NCBI GenBank assembly: GCA_022577435.1
Contig: JAKOON010000146.1
Location: 1-64,000 of the forward strand
Length of the DNA stretch: 64,000 nucleotides
Direction: 5' to 3'
Origin: Embiotoca jacksoni
Lineage: Eukaryota > Chordata > Actinopteri > Embiotocidae
Under the pieces are notes generated by a model. It made no database searches. It was not told the origin of the DNA and saw only the letters and a list, made by a program, of their open reading frames with translations. Positions 12,564 through 24,507 of this stretch are shown one piece after another. The position numbers were made by a program, and so were the translations under genes. Position 1 is the stretch's first letter; each line of letters opens with the position of its first letter.

Positions 12564-12718
12564 CTTAAACAAAGTGTTTACGAACAAATTTCTTCATCAG
12601 CAAATGGGATACACTACATGGCCAATGTGGCTTCACTTTGTGTCTGCAATTACACAGAAAACAGCATTTCAAGACTCACTTTCTCATCCTAATGTAAAAC
12701 TGCATCACAGCGCCACGG
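12564..12718 (+). repeat. B monomer, 155-bp form
   Basis: Family B starts like A but passes from TTCTTCATCA directly to GCAAATGGGATACAC, and its centre reads CATGGCCAATGTGGC followed by a diverged 3' half (GACTCACTTTCTCATCC). It lacks the hairpin of A and C. A short dyad, TGTGT-ctgcaatt-ACACA, is present in this long form only. Like many B monomers in the regular part, it begins CTTAAACAAAG (A in place of T). Confidence 0.9.
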
Positions 12719-13426
12719 CTTAAACTAAGTGTTTACAAACAAGTTTCATACTCAGAACTTTGGCAAATGGGATACACTACATGGGCAAAGTGGTTTCAAG
12801 TCACTTTGAGTGGACAATTTCACAGGAAACACAATGTTTCAAAAACAGCCTTATCTCAGCGAGAGAAGCTCAAAAACAGCATAAAACTGCTTTACGGCTT
12901 AAACTAAGTGTTTACGAACAAATTTCTTCATCACTACTATGGCAAATGGGATAAACAACATGGACAAAGTGGTTTCAAGTCATTTTGTGTGGGCAATTTC
13001 ACAGGAAACACAATGTTTCAAAAACAGCCTTATCTCAGCGAGAGAAGCTCAAAAACAGCATAAAACTGCTTTACAGTGCCAAGGCTTAAACTAAGTGTTT
13101 ACGAACAAATTTCTTCATCACTACTATGGCAAATGGGATAAACAACATGGACAAAGTGGTTTCAAGTCACTTTGTGTGGACAATTTCACAGGAAACACAA
13201 TGTTTCAAAAACAGCCTTATCTCAGCGAGAGAAGCTGAAAAACATCATAAAACTGCTTTACAGTGCCACAGCTTAAACTAAGTGTTTACGAACAAATTTC
13301 TTCATCAGCAAATGGGATACACTACATGGCCAATGTGGCTTCACTTTGTGTCTGCAATTACACAGAAAACAGCATTTCAAGACTCACTTTCTCATCCTAA
13401 TGTAAAACTGCATCACAGAGCCACGG
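12719..13426 (+). repeat. 708-bp unit with GAGTGG variant
   Basis: The order is C179-A-A-B155 (starts 12719, 12898, 13085, 13272). The C monomer carries CACTTTGAGTGG instead of CACTTTGTGTGG, which also removes one side of the TTGTGT/ACACAA dyad. The same change is found only in the C monomers at 44892 and 49652, more than 32 kb away. Confidence 0.9.
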
Positions 13427-13792
13427 CTTAAACTAAGTGTTTACAAACAAGTTTCATACTCAGAACTTTGGCAAATGGGATACACTACATGGGCAAAGTG
13501 GTTTCAAGTCACTTTGTGTGGACAATTTCACAGGAAACACAATGTTTCAAAAACAGCCTTATCTCAGCGAGAGAAGCTCAAAAACAGCATAAAACTGCTT
13601 TACGGCTTAAACTAAGTGTTTACGAACAAATTTCTTCATCACTACTATGGCAAATGGGATAAACAACATGGACAAAGTGGTTTCAAGTCACTTTGTGTGG
13701 ACAATTTCACAGGAAACACAATGTTTCAAAAACAGCCTTATCTCAGCGAGAGAAGCTGAAAAACAGCATAAAACTGCTTTACAGTGCCACAG

Positions 13793-13939
13793 CTTAAACA
13801 AAGTGTTTACGAACAAATTTCTTCATCAGCAAATGTGATACACTACATGGCCAATGTGGCTTCACTTTGTGTCTGCAAAAAACAGCATTTCAAGACTCAC
13901 TTTCTCATCCTAATGTAAAACTGCATCACAGCGCCAAGG
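13793..13939 (+). repeat. B monomer, 147-bp short form
   Basis: This is identical in plan to B155 but reads TCTGCAAAAAACAGC where the long form reads TCTGCAATTACACAGAAAACAGC, an 8-bp deletion. The deletion removes the right arm of the TGTGT/ACACA dyad. The short form is always followed by a full-length C (187) or by D (186), never by the 179-bp C. Confidence 0.9.
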
Positions 13940-14125
13940 CTTAAACTAAGTGTTTACAAACAAGTTTCATACTCAGAACTTTGTCAAATGGGATAACTAC
14001 ATGGGCAAAGTGGTTTCAAGTCACTTTCTGTGGACAATTTCACAGGAAACACAATGTTTCAAAAACAGCCTTATCTCAGCGAGAGAAGCTCAAAAACAGC
14101 ATAAAACTGCTTTACAGTGCCAATG
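13940..14125 (+). repeat. D monomer (C variant, 186 bp)
   Basis: D is a C monomer with ACTTTGTCAAATGGG in place of ACTTTGGCAAATGGG and GGGATAACTACATGGGC with one base lost (C reads GGGATACACTAC). It ends CAGTGCCAATG. D occurs only after a 147-bp B (or the C/B chimera at 35587), so B147-D behaves as one inherited block. Confidence 0.9.
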
Positions 14126-14833
14126 CTTAAACTAAGTGTTTACGAACAAATTTCTTCATCACTACTATGGCAAATGGGATAAACAACATGGACAAAGTGG
14201 TTTCAAGTCACTTTGTGTGGACAATTTCACAGGAAACACAATGTTTCAAAAACAGCCTTATCTCAGCGAGAGAAGCTCAAAAACAGCATAAAACTGCTTT
14301 ACGGCTTAAACTAAGTGTTTACGAACAAATTTCTTCATCACTACTATGGCAAATGGGATAAACAACATGGACAAAGTGGTTTCAAGTCACTTTGTGTGGG
14401 CAATTTCACAGGAAACACAATGTTTCAAAAACAGCCTTATCTCAGCGAGAGAAGCTCAAAAACAGCATAAAACTGCTTTACAGTGCCAAGGCTTAAACTA
14501 AGTGTTTACGAACAAATTTCTTCATCACTACTATGGCAAATGGGATAAACAACATGGACAAAGTGGTTTCAAGTCACTTTGTGTGGACAATTTCACAGGA
14601 AACACAATGTTTCAAAAACAGCCTTATCTCAGCGAGAGAAGCTGAAAAACATCATAAAACTGCTTTACAGTGCCACAGCTTAAACTAAGTGTTTACGAAC
14701 AAATTTCTTCATCAGCAAATGGGATACACTACATGGCCAATGTGGCTTCACTTTGTGTCTGCAATTACACAGAAAACAGCATTTCAAGACTCACTTTCTC
14801 ATCCTAATGTAAAACTGCATCACAGCGCCACGG

Positions 14834-17473
14834 CTTAAACTAAGTGTTTACAAACAAGTTTCATACTCAGAACTTTGGCAAATGGGATACACTACATGGG
14901 CAAAGTGGTTTCAAGTCACTTTGTGTGGACAATTTCACAGGAAACACAATGTTTCAAAAACAGCCTTATCTCAGCGAGAGAAGCTCAAAAACAGCATAAA
15001 ACAGCTTTACGGCTTAAACTAAGTGTTTACGAACAAATTTCTTCATCACTACTATGGCAAATGGGATAAACAAAATGGACAAAGTGGTTTCAAGTCACTT
15101 TGTGTGGATAATTTCACAGGAAACACAATGTTTCAAAAACAGCCTTATCTCAGCGAGAGAAGCTGAAAAACAGCATAAAACTGCTTTACAGTGCCACAGC
15201 TTAAACAAAGTGTTTACGAACAAATTTCTTCATCAGCAAATGGGATACACTACATGGCCAATGTGGCTTCACTTTGTGTCTGCAAAAAACAGCATTTCAA
15301 GACTCACTTTCTCATCCTAATGTAAAACTGCATCACAGCGCCAAGGCTTAAACTAAGTGTTTACAAACAAGTTTCATACTCAGAACTTTGTCAAATGGGA
15401 TAACTACATGGGCAAAGTGGTTTCAAGTCACTTTGTGTGGACAATTTCACAGGAAACACAATGTTTCAAAAACAGCCTTATCTCAGCGAGAGAAGCTCAA
15501 AAACAGCATAAAACTGCTTTACAGTGCCAATGCTTAAACTAAGTGTTTACGAACAAATTTCTTCATCACTACTATGGCAAATGGGATAAACAACATGGAC
15601 AAAGTGGTTTCAAGTCACTTTGTGTGGACAATTTCACAGGAAACACAATGTTTCAAAAACAGCCTTATCTCAGCGAGAGAAGCTGAAAAACATCATAAAA
15701 CTGCTTTACAGTGCCACAGCTTAAACTAAGTGTTTACGAACAAATTTCTTCATCAGCAAATGGGATACACTACATGGCCAATGTGGCTTCACTTTGTGTC
15801 TGCAATTACACAGAAAACAGCATTTCAAGACTCACTTTCTCATCCTAATGTAAAACTGCATCACAGAGCCACGGCTTAAACTAAGTGTTTACAAACAAGT
15901 TTCATACTCAGAACTTTGGCAAATGGGATACACTACATGGGCAAAGTGGTTTCAAGTCACTTTGTGTGGACAATTTCACAGGAAACACAATGTTTCAAAA
16001 ACAGCCTTATCTCAGCGAGAGAAGCTCAAAAACAGCATAAAACTGCTTTACGGCTTAAACTAAGTGTTTACGAACAAATTTCTTCATCACTACTATGGCA
16101 AATGGGATAAACAACATGGACAAAGTGGTTTCAAGTCACTTTGTGTGGACAATTTCACAGGAAACACAATGTTTCAAAAACAGCCTTATCTCAGCGAGAG
16201 AAGCTCAAAAACAGCATAAAACTGCTTTACAGTGCCAAGGCTTAAACTAAGTGTTTACGAACAAATTTCTTCATCACTACTATGGCAAATGGGATAAACA
16301 ACATGGACAAAGTGGTTTCAAGTCACTTTGTGTGGACAATTTCACAGGAAACACAATGTTTCAAAAACAGCCTTATCTCAGCGAGAGAAGCTGAAAAACA
16401 GCATAAAACTGCTTTACAGTGCCACAGCTTAAACAAAGTGTTTACGAACAAATTTCTTCATCAGCAAATGGGATACACTACATGGCCAATGTGGCTTCAC
16501 TTTGTGTCTGCAATTACACAGAAAACAGCATTTCAAGACTCACTTTCTCATCCTAATGTAAAACTGCATCACAGCGCCACGGCTTAAACTAAGTGTTTAC
16601 AATCAAGTTTCATACTCAGAACTTTGGCAAATGGGATACACTACATGGGCAAAGTTGTTTCAAGTCACTTTGTGTGGACAATTTCACAGGAAACACAATG
16701 TTTCAAAAACAGCCTTATCTCAGCGAGAGAAGCTCAAAAACAGCATAAAACTGCTTTACAGTGCCAATGCACTAAGTGTTTACGAACAAATTTCTTCATC
16801 ACTACTATGGCAAATGGGATAAACAACATGGACAAAGTGGTTTCAAGTCACTTTGTGTGGACAATTTCACAGGAAACACAATGTTTCAAAAACAGCCTTA
16901 TCTCAGCGAGAGAAGCTCAAAAACAGCATAAAACTGCTTTACGGCTTAAACTAAGTGTTTACGAACAAATTTCTTCATCACTACTATGGCAAATGGGATA
17001 AACAACATGGACAAAGTGGTTTCAAGTCACTTTGTGTGGGCAATTTCACAGGAAACACAATGTTTCAAAAACAGCCTTATCTCAGCGAGAGAAGCTCAAA
17101 AACAGCATAAAACTGCTTTACAGTGCCAAGGCTTAAACTAAGTGTTTACGAACAAATTTCTTCATCACTACTATGGCAAATGGGATAAACAACATGGACA
17201 AAGTGGTTTCAAGTCACTTTGTGTGGACAATTTCACAGGAAACACAATGTTTCAAAAACAGCCTTATCTCAGCGAGAGAAGCTGAAAAACATCATAAAAC
17301 TGCTTTACAGTGCCACAGCTTAAACTAAGTGTTTACGAACAAATTTCTTCATCAGCAAATGGGATACACTACATGGCCAATGTGGCTTCACTTTGTGTCT
17401 GCAATTACACAGAAAACAGCATTTCAAGACTCACTTTCTCATCCTAATGTAAAACTGCATCACAGCGCCACGG
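14834..17473 (+). repeat. 2,640-bp block: 1041 + 708 + 891 units
   Basis: It has three units. 14834-15874 is C179-A-B147-D186-A-B155 (1,041 bp). 15875-16582 is C179-A-A-B155 (708 bp). 16583-17473 is C183-A179-A-A-B155 (891 bp). The C at 16583 has CAATCAAG and AAAGTTGTTT and loses TTAA at its junction with the next A (near 16770, TGCCAATGCACTAAG). The block matches 21864-24507 (2,644 bp), which keeps the four bases. Confidence 0.9.
16583..16944 (+). repeat. C-A pair with 4-bp TTAA deletion at the junction
   Basis: At about 16770 the A monomer should start CTTAAACTAAG but reads CACTAAG, so four bases of the start box are gone. The same lesion is at about 18702 in the unit 18515-19405. The sister unit at 23613 has the intact box (23800), so the loss happened once and was copied by duplication. 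Confidence 0.88.
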
Positions 17474-19405
17474 CTTAAACTAAGTGTTTACAAACAAGTT
17501 TCATACTCAGAACTTTGGCAAATGGGATACACTACATGGGCAAAGTGGTTTCAAGTCACTTTGTGTGGACAATTTCACAGGAAACACAATGTTTCAAAAA
17601 CAGCCTTATCTCAGCGAGAGAAGCTCAAAAACAGCATAAAACAGCTTTACGGCTTAAACTAAGTGTTTACGAACAAATTTCTTCATCACTACTATGGCAA
17701 ATGGGATAAACAACATGGACAAAGTGGTTTCAAGTCACTTTGTGTGGATAATTTCACAGGAAACACAATGTTTCAAAAACAGCCTTATCTCAGCGAGAGA
17801 AGCTGAAAAACAGCATAAAACTGCTTTACAGTGCCACAGCTTAAACAAAGTGTTTACGAACAAATTTCTTCATCAGCAAATGGGATACACTACATGGCCA
17901 ATGTGGCTTCACTTTGTGTCTGCAAAAAACAGCATTTCAAGACTCACTTTCTCATCCTAATGTAAAACTGCATCACAGCGCCAAGGCTTAAACTAAGTGT
18001 TTACAAACAAGTTTCATACTCAGAACTTTGTCAAATGGGATAACTACATGGGCAAAGTGGTTTCAAGTCACTTTGTGTGGACAATTTCACAGGAAACACA
18101 ATGTTTCAAAAACAGCCTTATCTCAGCGAGAGAAGCTCAAAAACAGCATAAAACTGCTTTACAGTGCCAATGCTTAAACTAAGTGTTTACGAACAAATTT
18201 CTTCATCACTACTATGGCAAATGGGATAAACAACATGGACAAAGTGGTTTCAAGTCACTTTGTGTGGACAATTTCACAGGAAACACAATGTTTCAAAAAC
18301 AGCCTTATCTCAGCGAGAGAAGCTGAAAAACATCATAAAACTGCTTTACAGTGCCACAGCTTAAACTAAGTGTTTACGAACAAATTTCTTCATCAGCAAA
18401 TGGGATACACTACATGGCCAATGTGGCTTCACTTTGTGTCTGCAATTACACAGAAAACAGCATTTCAAGACTCACTTTCTCATCCTAATGTAAAACTGCA
18501 TCACAGAGCCACGGCTTAAACTAAGTGTTTACAAACAAGTTTCATACTCAGAACTTTGGCAAATGGGATACACTACATGGGCAAAGTTGTTTCAAGTCAC
18601 TTTGTGTGGACAATTTCACAGGAAACACAATGTTTCAAAAACAGCCTTATCTCAGCGAGAGAAGCTCAAAAACAGCATAAAACTGCTTTACAGTGCCAAT
18701 GCACTAAGTGTTTACGAACAAATTTCTTCATCACTACTATGGCAAATGGGATAAACAACATGGACAAAGTGGTTTCAAGTCACTTTGTGTGGACAATTTC
18801 ACAGGAAACACAATGTTTCAAAAACAGCCTTATCTCAGCGAGAGAAGCTCAAAAACAGCATAAAACTGCTTTACGGCTTAAACTAAGTGTTTACGAACAA
18901 ATTTCTTCATCACTACTATGGCAAATGGGATAAACAACATGGACAAAGTGGTTTCAAGTCACTTTGTGTGGGCAATTTCACAGGAAACACAATGTTTCAA
19001 AAACAGCCTTATCTCAGCGAGAGAAGCTCAAAAACAGCATAAAACTGCTTTACAGTGCCAAGGCTTAAACTAAGTGTTTACGAACAAATTTCTTCATCAC
19101 TACTATGGCAAATGGGATAAACAACATGGACAAAGTGGTTTCAAGTCACTTTGTGTGGACAATTTCACAGGAAACACAATGTTTCAAAAACAGCCTTATC
19201 TCAGCGAGAGAAGCTGAAAAACATCATAAAACTGCTTTACAGTGCCACAGCTTAAACTAAGTGTTTACGAACAAATTTCTTCATCAGCAAATGGGATACA
19301 CTACATGGCCAATGTGGCTTCACTTTGTGTCTGCAATTACACAGAAAACAGCATTTCAAGACTCACTTTCTCATCCTAATGTAAAACTGCATCACAGCGC
19401 CACGG
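17474..19405 (+). repeat. 1,932-bp block: 1041 + 891 units (one 708-bp unit missing)
   Basis: 17474-18514 is a 1,041-bp unit and 18515-19405 an 891-bp unit. It equals the 14834-17473 block minus exactly 708 bp. The C at 18515 begins like the C at 15875 (CAAACAAG, preceded by CACAGAGCC) but continues with AAAGTTGTTT like the C at 16583. It is therefore a crossover product that skipped one unit. Confidence 0.9.
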
Positions 19406-21863
19406 CTTAAACTAAGTGTTTACAAACAAGTTTCATACTCAGAACTTTGGCAAATGGGATACACTACATGGGCAAAGTGGTTTCAAGTCACTTTGTGTGG
19501 ACAATTTCACAGGAAACACAATGTTTCAAAAACAGCCTTATCTCAGCGAGAGAAGCTCAAAAACAGCATAAAACAGCTTTACGGCTTAAACTAAGTGTTT
19601 ACGAACAAATTTCTTCATCACTACTATGGCAAATGGGATAAACAACATGGACAAAGTGGTTTCAAGTCACTTTGTGTGGATAATTTCACAGGAAACACAA
19701 TGTTTCAAAAACAGCCTTATCTCAGCGAGAGAAGCTGAAAAACAGCATAAAACTGCTTTACAGTGCCACAGCTTAAACAAAGTGTTTACGAACAAATTTC
19801 TTCATCAGCAAATGGGATACACTACATGGCCAATGTGGCTTCACTTTGTGTCTGCAAAAAACAGCATTTCAAGACTCACTTTCTCATCCTAATGTAAAAC
19901 TGCATCACAGCGCCAAGGCTTAAACTAAGTGTTTACAAACAAGTTTTCATACTCAGAACTTTGTCAAATGGGATAACTACATGGGCAAAGTGGTTTCAAG
20001 TCACTTTGTGTGGACAATTTCACAGGAAACACAATGTTTCAAAAACAGCCTTATCTCAGCGAGAGAAGCTCAAAAACAGCATAAAACTGCTTTACAGTGC
20101 CAATGCTTAAACTAAGTGTTTACGAACAAATTTCTTCATCACTACTATGGCAAATGGGATAAACAACATGGACAAAGTGGTTTCAAGTCACTTTGTGTGG
20201 ACAATTTCACAGGAAACACAATGTTTCAAAAACAGCCTTATCTCAGCGAGAGAAGCTGAAAAACATCATAAAACTGCTTTACAGTGCCACAGCTTAAACT
20301 AAGTGTTTACGAACAAATTTCTTCATCAGCAAATGGGATACACTACATGGCCAATGTGGCTTCACTTTGTGTCTGCAATTACACAGAAAACAGCATTTCA
20401 AGACTCACTTTCTCATCCTAATGTAAAACTGCATCACAGAGCCACGGCTTAAACTAAGTGTTTACAAACAAGTTTCATACTCAGAACTTTGGCAAATGGG
20501 ATACACTACATGGGCAAAGTGGTTTCAAGTCACTTTGTGTGGACAATTTCACAGGAAACACAATGTTTCAAAAACAGCCTTATCTCAGCGAGAGAAGCTC
20601 AAAAACAGCATAAAACTGCTTTACGGCTTAAACTAAGTGTTTACGAACAAATTTCTTCATCACTACTATGGCAAATGGGATAAACAACATGGACAAAGTG
20701 GTTTCAAGTCACTTTGTGTGGACAATTTCACAGGAAACACAATGTTTCAAAAACAGCCTTATCTCAGCGAGAGAAGCTCAAAAACAGCATAAAACTGCTT
20801 TACAGTGCCAAGGCTTAAACTAAGTGTTTACGAACAAATTTCTTCATCACTACTATGGCAAATGGGATAAACAACATGGACAAAGTGGTTTCAAGTCACT
20901 TTGTGTGGACAATTTCACAGGAAACACAATGTTTCAAAAACAGCCTTATCTCAGCGAGAGAAGCTGAAAAACAGCATAAAACTGCTTTACAGTGCCACAG
21001 CTTAAACAAAGTGTTTACGAACAAATTTCTTCATCAGCAAATGGGATACACTACATGGCCAATGTGGCTTCACTTTGTGTCTGCAATTACACAGAAAACA
21101 GCATTTCAAGACTCACTTTCTCATCCTAATGTAAAACTGCATCACAGCGCCACGGCTTAAACTAAGTGTTTACAATCAAGTTTCATACTCAGAACTTTGG
21201 CAAATGGGATACACTACATGGGCAAAGTTGTTTCAAGTCACTTTGTGTGGACAATTTCACAGGAAACACAATGTTTCAAAAACAGCCTTATCTCAGCGAG
21301 AGAAGCTCAAAAACAGCATAAAACTGCTTTCCGGCTTAAACTAAGTGTTTACGAACAAATTTCTTCATCACTACTATGGCAAATGGGATAAACAACATGG
21401 ACAAAGTGGTTTCAAGTCACTTTGTGTGGGCAATTTCACAGGAAACACAATGTTTAAAAAACAGCCTTATCTCAGCGAGAGAAGCTCAAAAACAGCATAA
21501 AACTGCTTTACAGTGCCAAGGCTTAAACTAAGTGTTTACGAACAAATTTCTTCATCACTACTATGGCAAATGGGATAAACAACATGGACAAAGTGGTTTC
21601 AAGTCACTTTGTGTGGACAATTTCACAGGAAACACAATGTTTCAAAAACAGCCTTATCTCAGCGAGAGAAGCTGAAAAACATCATAAAACTGCTTTACAG
21701 TGCCACAGCTTAAACTAAGTGTTTACGAACAAATTTCTTCATCAGCAAATGGGATACACTACATGGCCAATGTGGCTTCACTTTGTGTCTGCAATTACAC
21801 AGAAAACAGCATTTCAAGACTCACTTTCTCATCCTAATGTAAAACTGCATCACAGCGCCACGG
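19406..21863 (+). repeat. 2,458-bp block: 1042 + 708 + 708 units
   Basis: 19406-20447 is the 1,041-type unit with one extra T (AAGTTTTCAT near 19945). 20448-21155 and 21156-21863 are 708-bp units. The second has a C with CAATCAAG, GTTGTTT and a TTTCCGG ending, and its first A has TTTAAAAAACAG. This three-unit order and its variants return at 24508-26964. Confidence 0.9.
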
Positions 21864-24507
21864 CTTAAACTAAGTGTTTACAAACAAGTTTCATACTCAG
21901 AACTTTGGCAAATGGGATACACTACATGGGCAAAGTGGTTTCAAGTCACTTTGTGTGGACAATTTCACAGGAAACACAATGTTTCAAAAACAGCCTTATC
22001 TCAGCGAGAGAAGCTCAAAAACAGCATAAAACAGCTTTACGGCTTAAACTAAGTGTTTACGAACAAATTTCTTCATCACTACTATGGCAAATGGGATAAA
22101 CAACATGGACAAAGTGGTTTCAAGTCACTTTGTGTGGATAATTTCACAGGAAACACAATGTTTCAAAAACAGCCTTATCTCAGCGAGAGAAGCTGAAAAA
22201 CAGCATAAAACTGCTTTACAGTGCCACAGCTTAAACAAAGTGTTTACGAACAAATTTCTTCATCAGCAAATGGGATACACTACATGGCCAATGTGGCTTC
22301 ACTTTGTGTCTGCAAAAAACAGCATTTCAAGACTCACTTTCTCATCCTAATGTAAAACTGCATCACAGCGCCAAGGCTTAAACTAAGTGTTTACAAACAA
22401 GTTTCATACTCAGAACTTTGTCAAATGGGATAACTACATGGGCAAAGTGGTTTCAAGTCACTTTGTGTGGACAATTTCACAGGAAACACAATGTTTCAAA
22501 AACAGCCTTATCTCAGCGAGAGAAGCTCAAAAACAGCATAAAACTGCTTTACAGTGCCAATGCTTAAACTAAGTGTTTACGAACAAATTTCTTCATCACT
22601 ACTATGGCAAATGGGATAAACAACATGGACAAAGTGGTTTCAAGTCACTTTGTGTGGACAATTTCACAGGAAACACAATGTTTCAAAAACAGCCTTATCT
22701 CAGCGAGAGAAGCTGAAAAACATCATAAAACTGCTTTACAGTGCCACAGCTTAAACTAAGTGTTTACGAACAAATTTCTTCATCAGCAAATGGGATACAC
22801 TACATGGCCAATGTGGCTTCACTTTGTGTCTGCAATTACACAGAAAACAGCATTTCAAGACTCACTTTCTCATCCTAATGTAAAACTGCATCACAGAGCC
22901 ACGGCTTAAACTAAGTGTTTACAAACAAGTTTCATACTCAGAACTTTGGCAAATGGGATACACTACATGGGCAAAGTGGTTTCAAGTCACTTTGTGTGGA
23001 CAATTTCACAGGAAACACAATGTTTCAAAAACAGCCTTATCTCAGCGAGAGAAGCTCAAAAACAGCATAAAACTGCTTTACGGCTTAAACTAAGTGTTTA
23101 CGAACAAATTTCTTCATCACTACTATGGCAAATGGGATAAACAACATGGACAAAGTGGTTTCAAGTCACTTTGTGTGGACAATTTCACAGGAAACACAAT
23201 GTTTCAAAAACAGCCTTATCTCAGCGAGAGAAGCTCAAAAACAGCATAAAACTGCTTTACAGTGCCAAGGCTTAAACTAAGTGTTTACGAACAAATTTCT
23301 TCATCACTACTATGGCAAATGGGATAAACAACATGGACAAAGTGGTTTCAAGTCACTTTGTGTGGACAATTTCACAGGAAACACAATGTTTCAAAAACAG
23401 CCTTATCTCAGCGAGAGAAGCTGAAAAACAGCATAAAACTGCTTTACAGTGCCACAGCTTAAACAAAGTGTTTACGAACAAATTTCTTCATCAGCAAATG
23501 GGATACACTACATGGCCAATGTGGCTTCACTTTGTGTCTGCAATTACACAGAAAACAGCATTTCAAGACTCACTTTCTCATCCTAATGTAAAACTGCATC
23601 ACAGCGCCACGGCTTAAACTAAGTGTTTACAATCAAGTTTCATACTCAGAACTTTGGCAAATGGGATACACTACATGGGCAAAGTTGTTTCAAGTCACTT
23701 TGTGTGGACAATTTCACAGGAAACACAATGTTTCAAAAACAGCCTTATCTCAGCGAGAGAAGCTCAAAAACAGCATAAAACTGCTTTACAGTGCCAATGC
23801 TTAAACTAAGTGTTTACGAACAAATTTCTTCATCACTACTATGGCAAATGGGATAAACAACATGGACAAAGTGGTTTCAAGTCACTTTGTGTGGACAATT
23901 TCACAGGAAACACAATGTTTCAAAAACAGCCTTATCTCAGCGAGAGAAGCTCAAAAACAGCATAAAACTGCTTTACGGCTTAAACTAAGTGTTTACGAAC
24001 AAATTTCTTCATCACTACTATGGCAAATGGGATAAACAACATGGACAAAGTGGTTTCAAGTCACTTTGTGTGGGCAATTTCACAGGAAACACAATGTTTC
24101 AAAAACAGCCTTATCTCAGCGAGAGAAGCTCAAAAACAGCATAAAACTGCTTTACAGTGCCAAGGCTTAAACTAAGTGTTTACGAACAAATTTCTTCATC
24201 ACTACTATGGCAAATGGGATAAACAACATGGACAAAGTGGTTTCAAGTCACTTTGTGTGGACAATTTCACAGGAAACACAATGTTTCAAAAACAGCCTTA
24301 TCTCAGCGAGAGAAGCTGAAAAACATCATAAAACTGCTTTACAGTGCCACAGCTTAAACTAAGTGTTTACGAACAAATTTCTTCATCAGCAAATGGGATA
24401 CACTACATGGCCAATGTGGCTTCACTTTGTGTCTGCAATTACACAGAAAACAGCATTTCAAGACTCACTTTCTCATCCTAATGTAAAACTGCATCACAGC
24501 GCCACGG
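21864..24507 (+). repeat. 2,644-bp block: 1041 + 708 + 895 units
   Basis: The units are 21864-22904 (1,041 bp), 22905-23612 (708 bp) and 23613-24507 (C187-A179-A187-A187-B155, 895 bp). This is the uninterrupted counterpart of 14834-17473: the 895-bp unit has the full start box where the 891-bp units lost TTAA. Confidence 0.9.

Larger units (their letters stand above)
12011..12718 (+). repeat. Basic 708-bp higher-order unit C-A-A-B (reference copy)
   Basis: This is the clearest example of the basic higher-order unit: C179 (12011-12189), A187 (12190-12376), A187 (12377-12563) and B155 (12564-12718), together 708 bp. The two A copies are distinguishable. The first has CATTTTGTGTGGGC and the CTCAAAAACAGC ending; the second has the CTGAAAAACAGC ending followed by CACAG. 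Position-specific variants of this kind that return in each unit define a true higher-order repeat rather than a simple monomer array. Confidence 0.93.
13427..14833 (+). repeat. 1,407-bp eight-monomer unit
   Basis: The order is C179, A187, B147, D186, A179, A187, A187, B155 (starts 13427, 13606, 13793, 13940, 14126, 14305, 14492, 14679). The same eight-monomer order returns at 42777, 47537, 56863 (with one change) and 62290; a related 1,407-bp version with a different order is at 27494, 32961 and 40151. The D monomer here has CACTTTCTGTGG, shared with 57376 and 62803. The B at 13793 has AAATGTGATAC, a private change. Confidence 0.9.
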
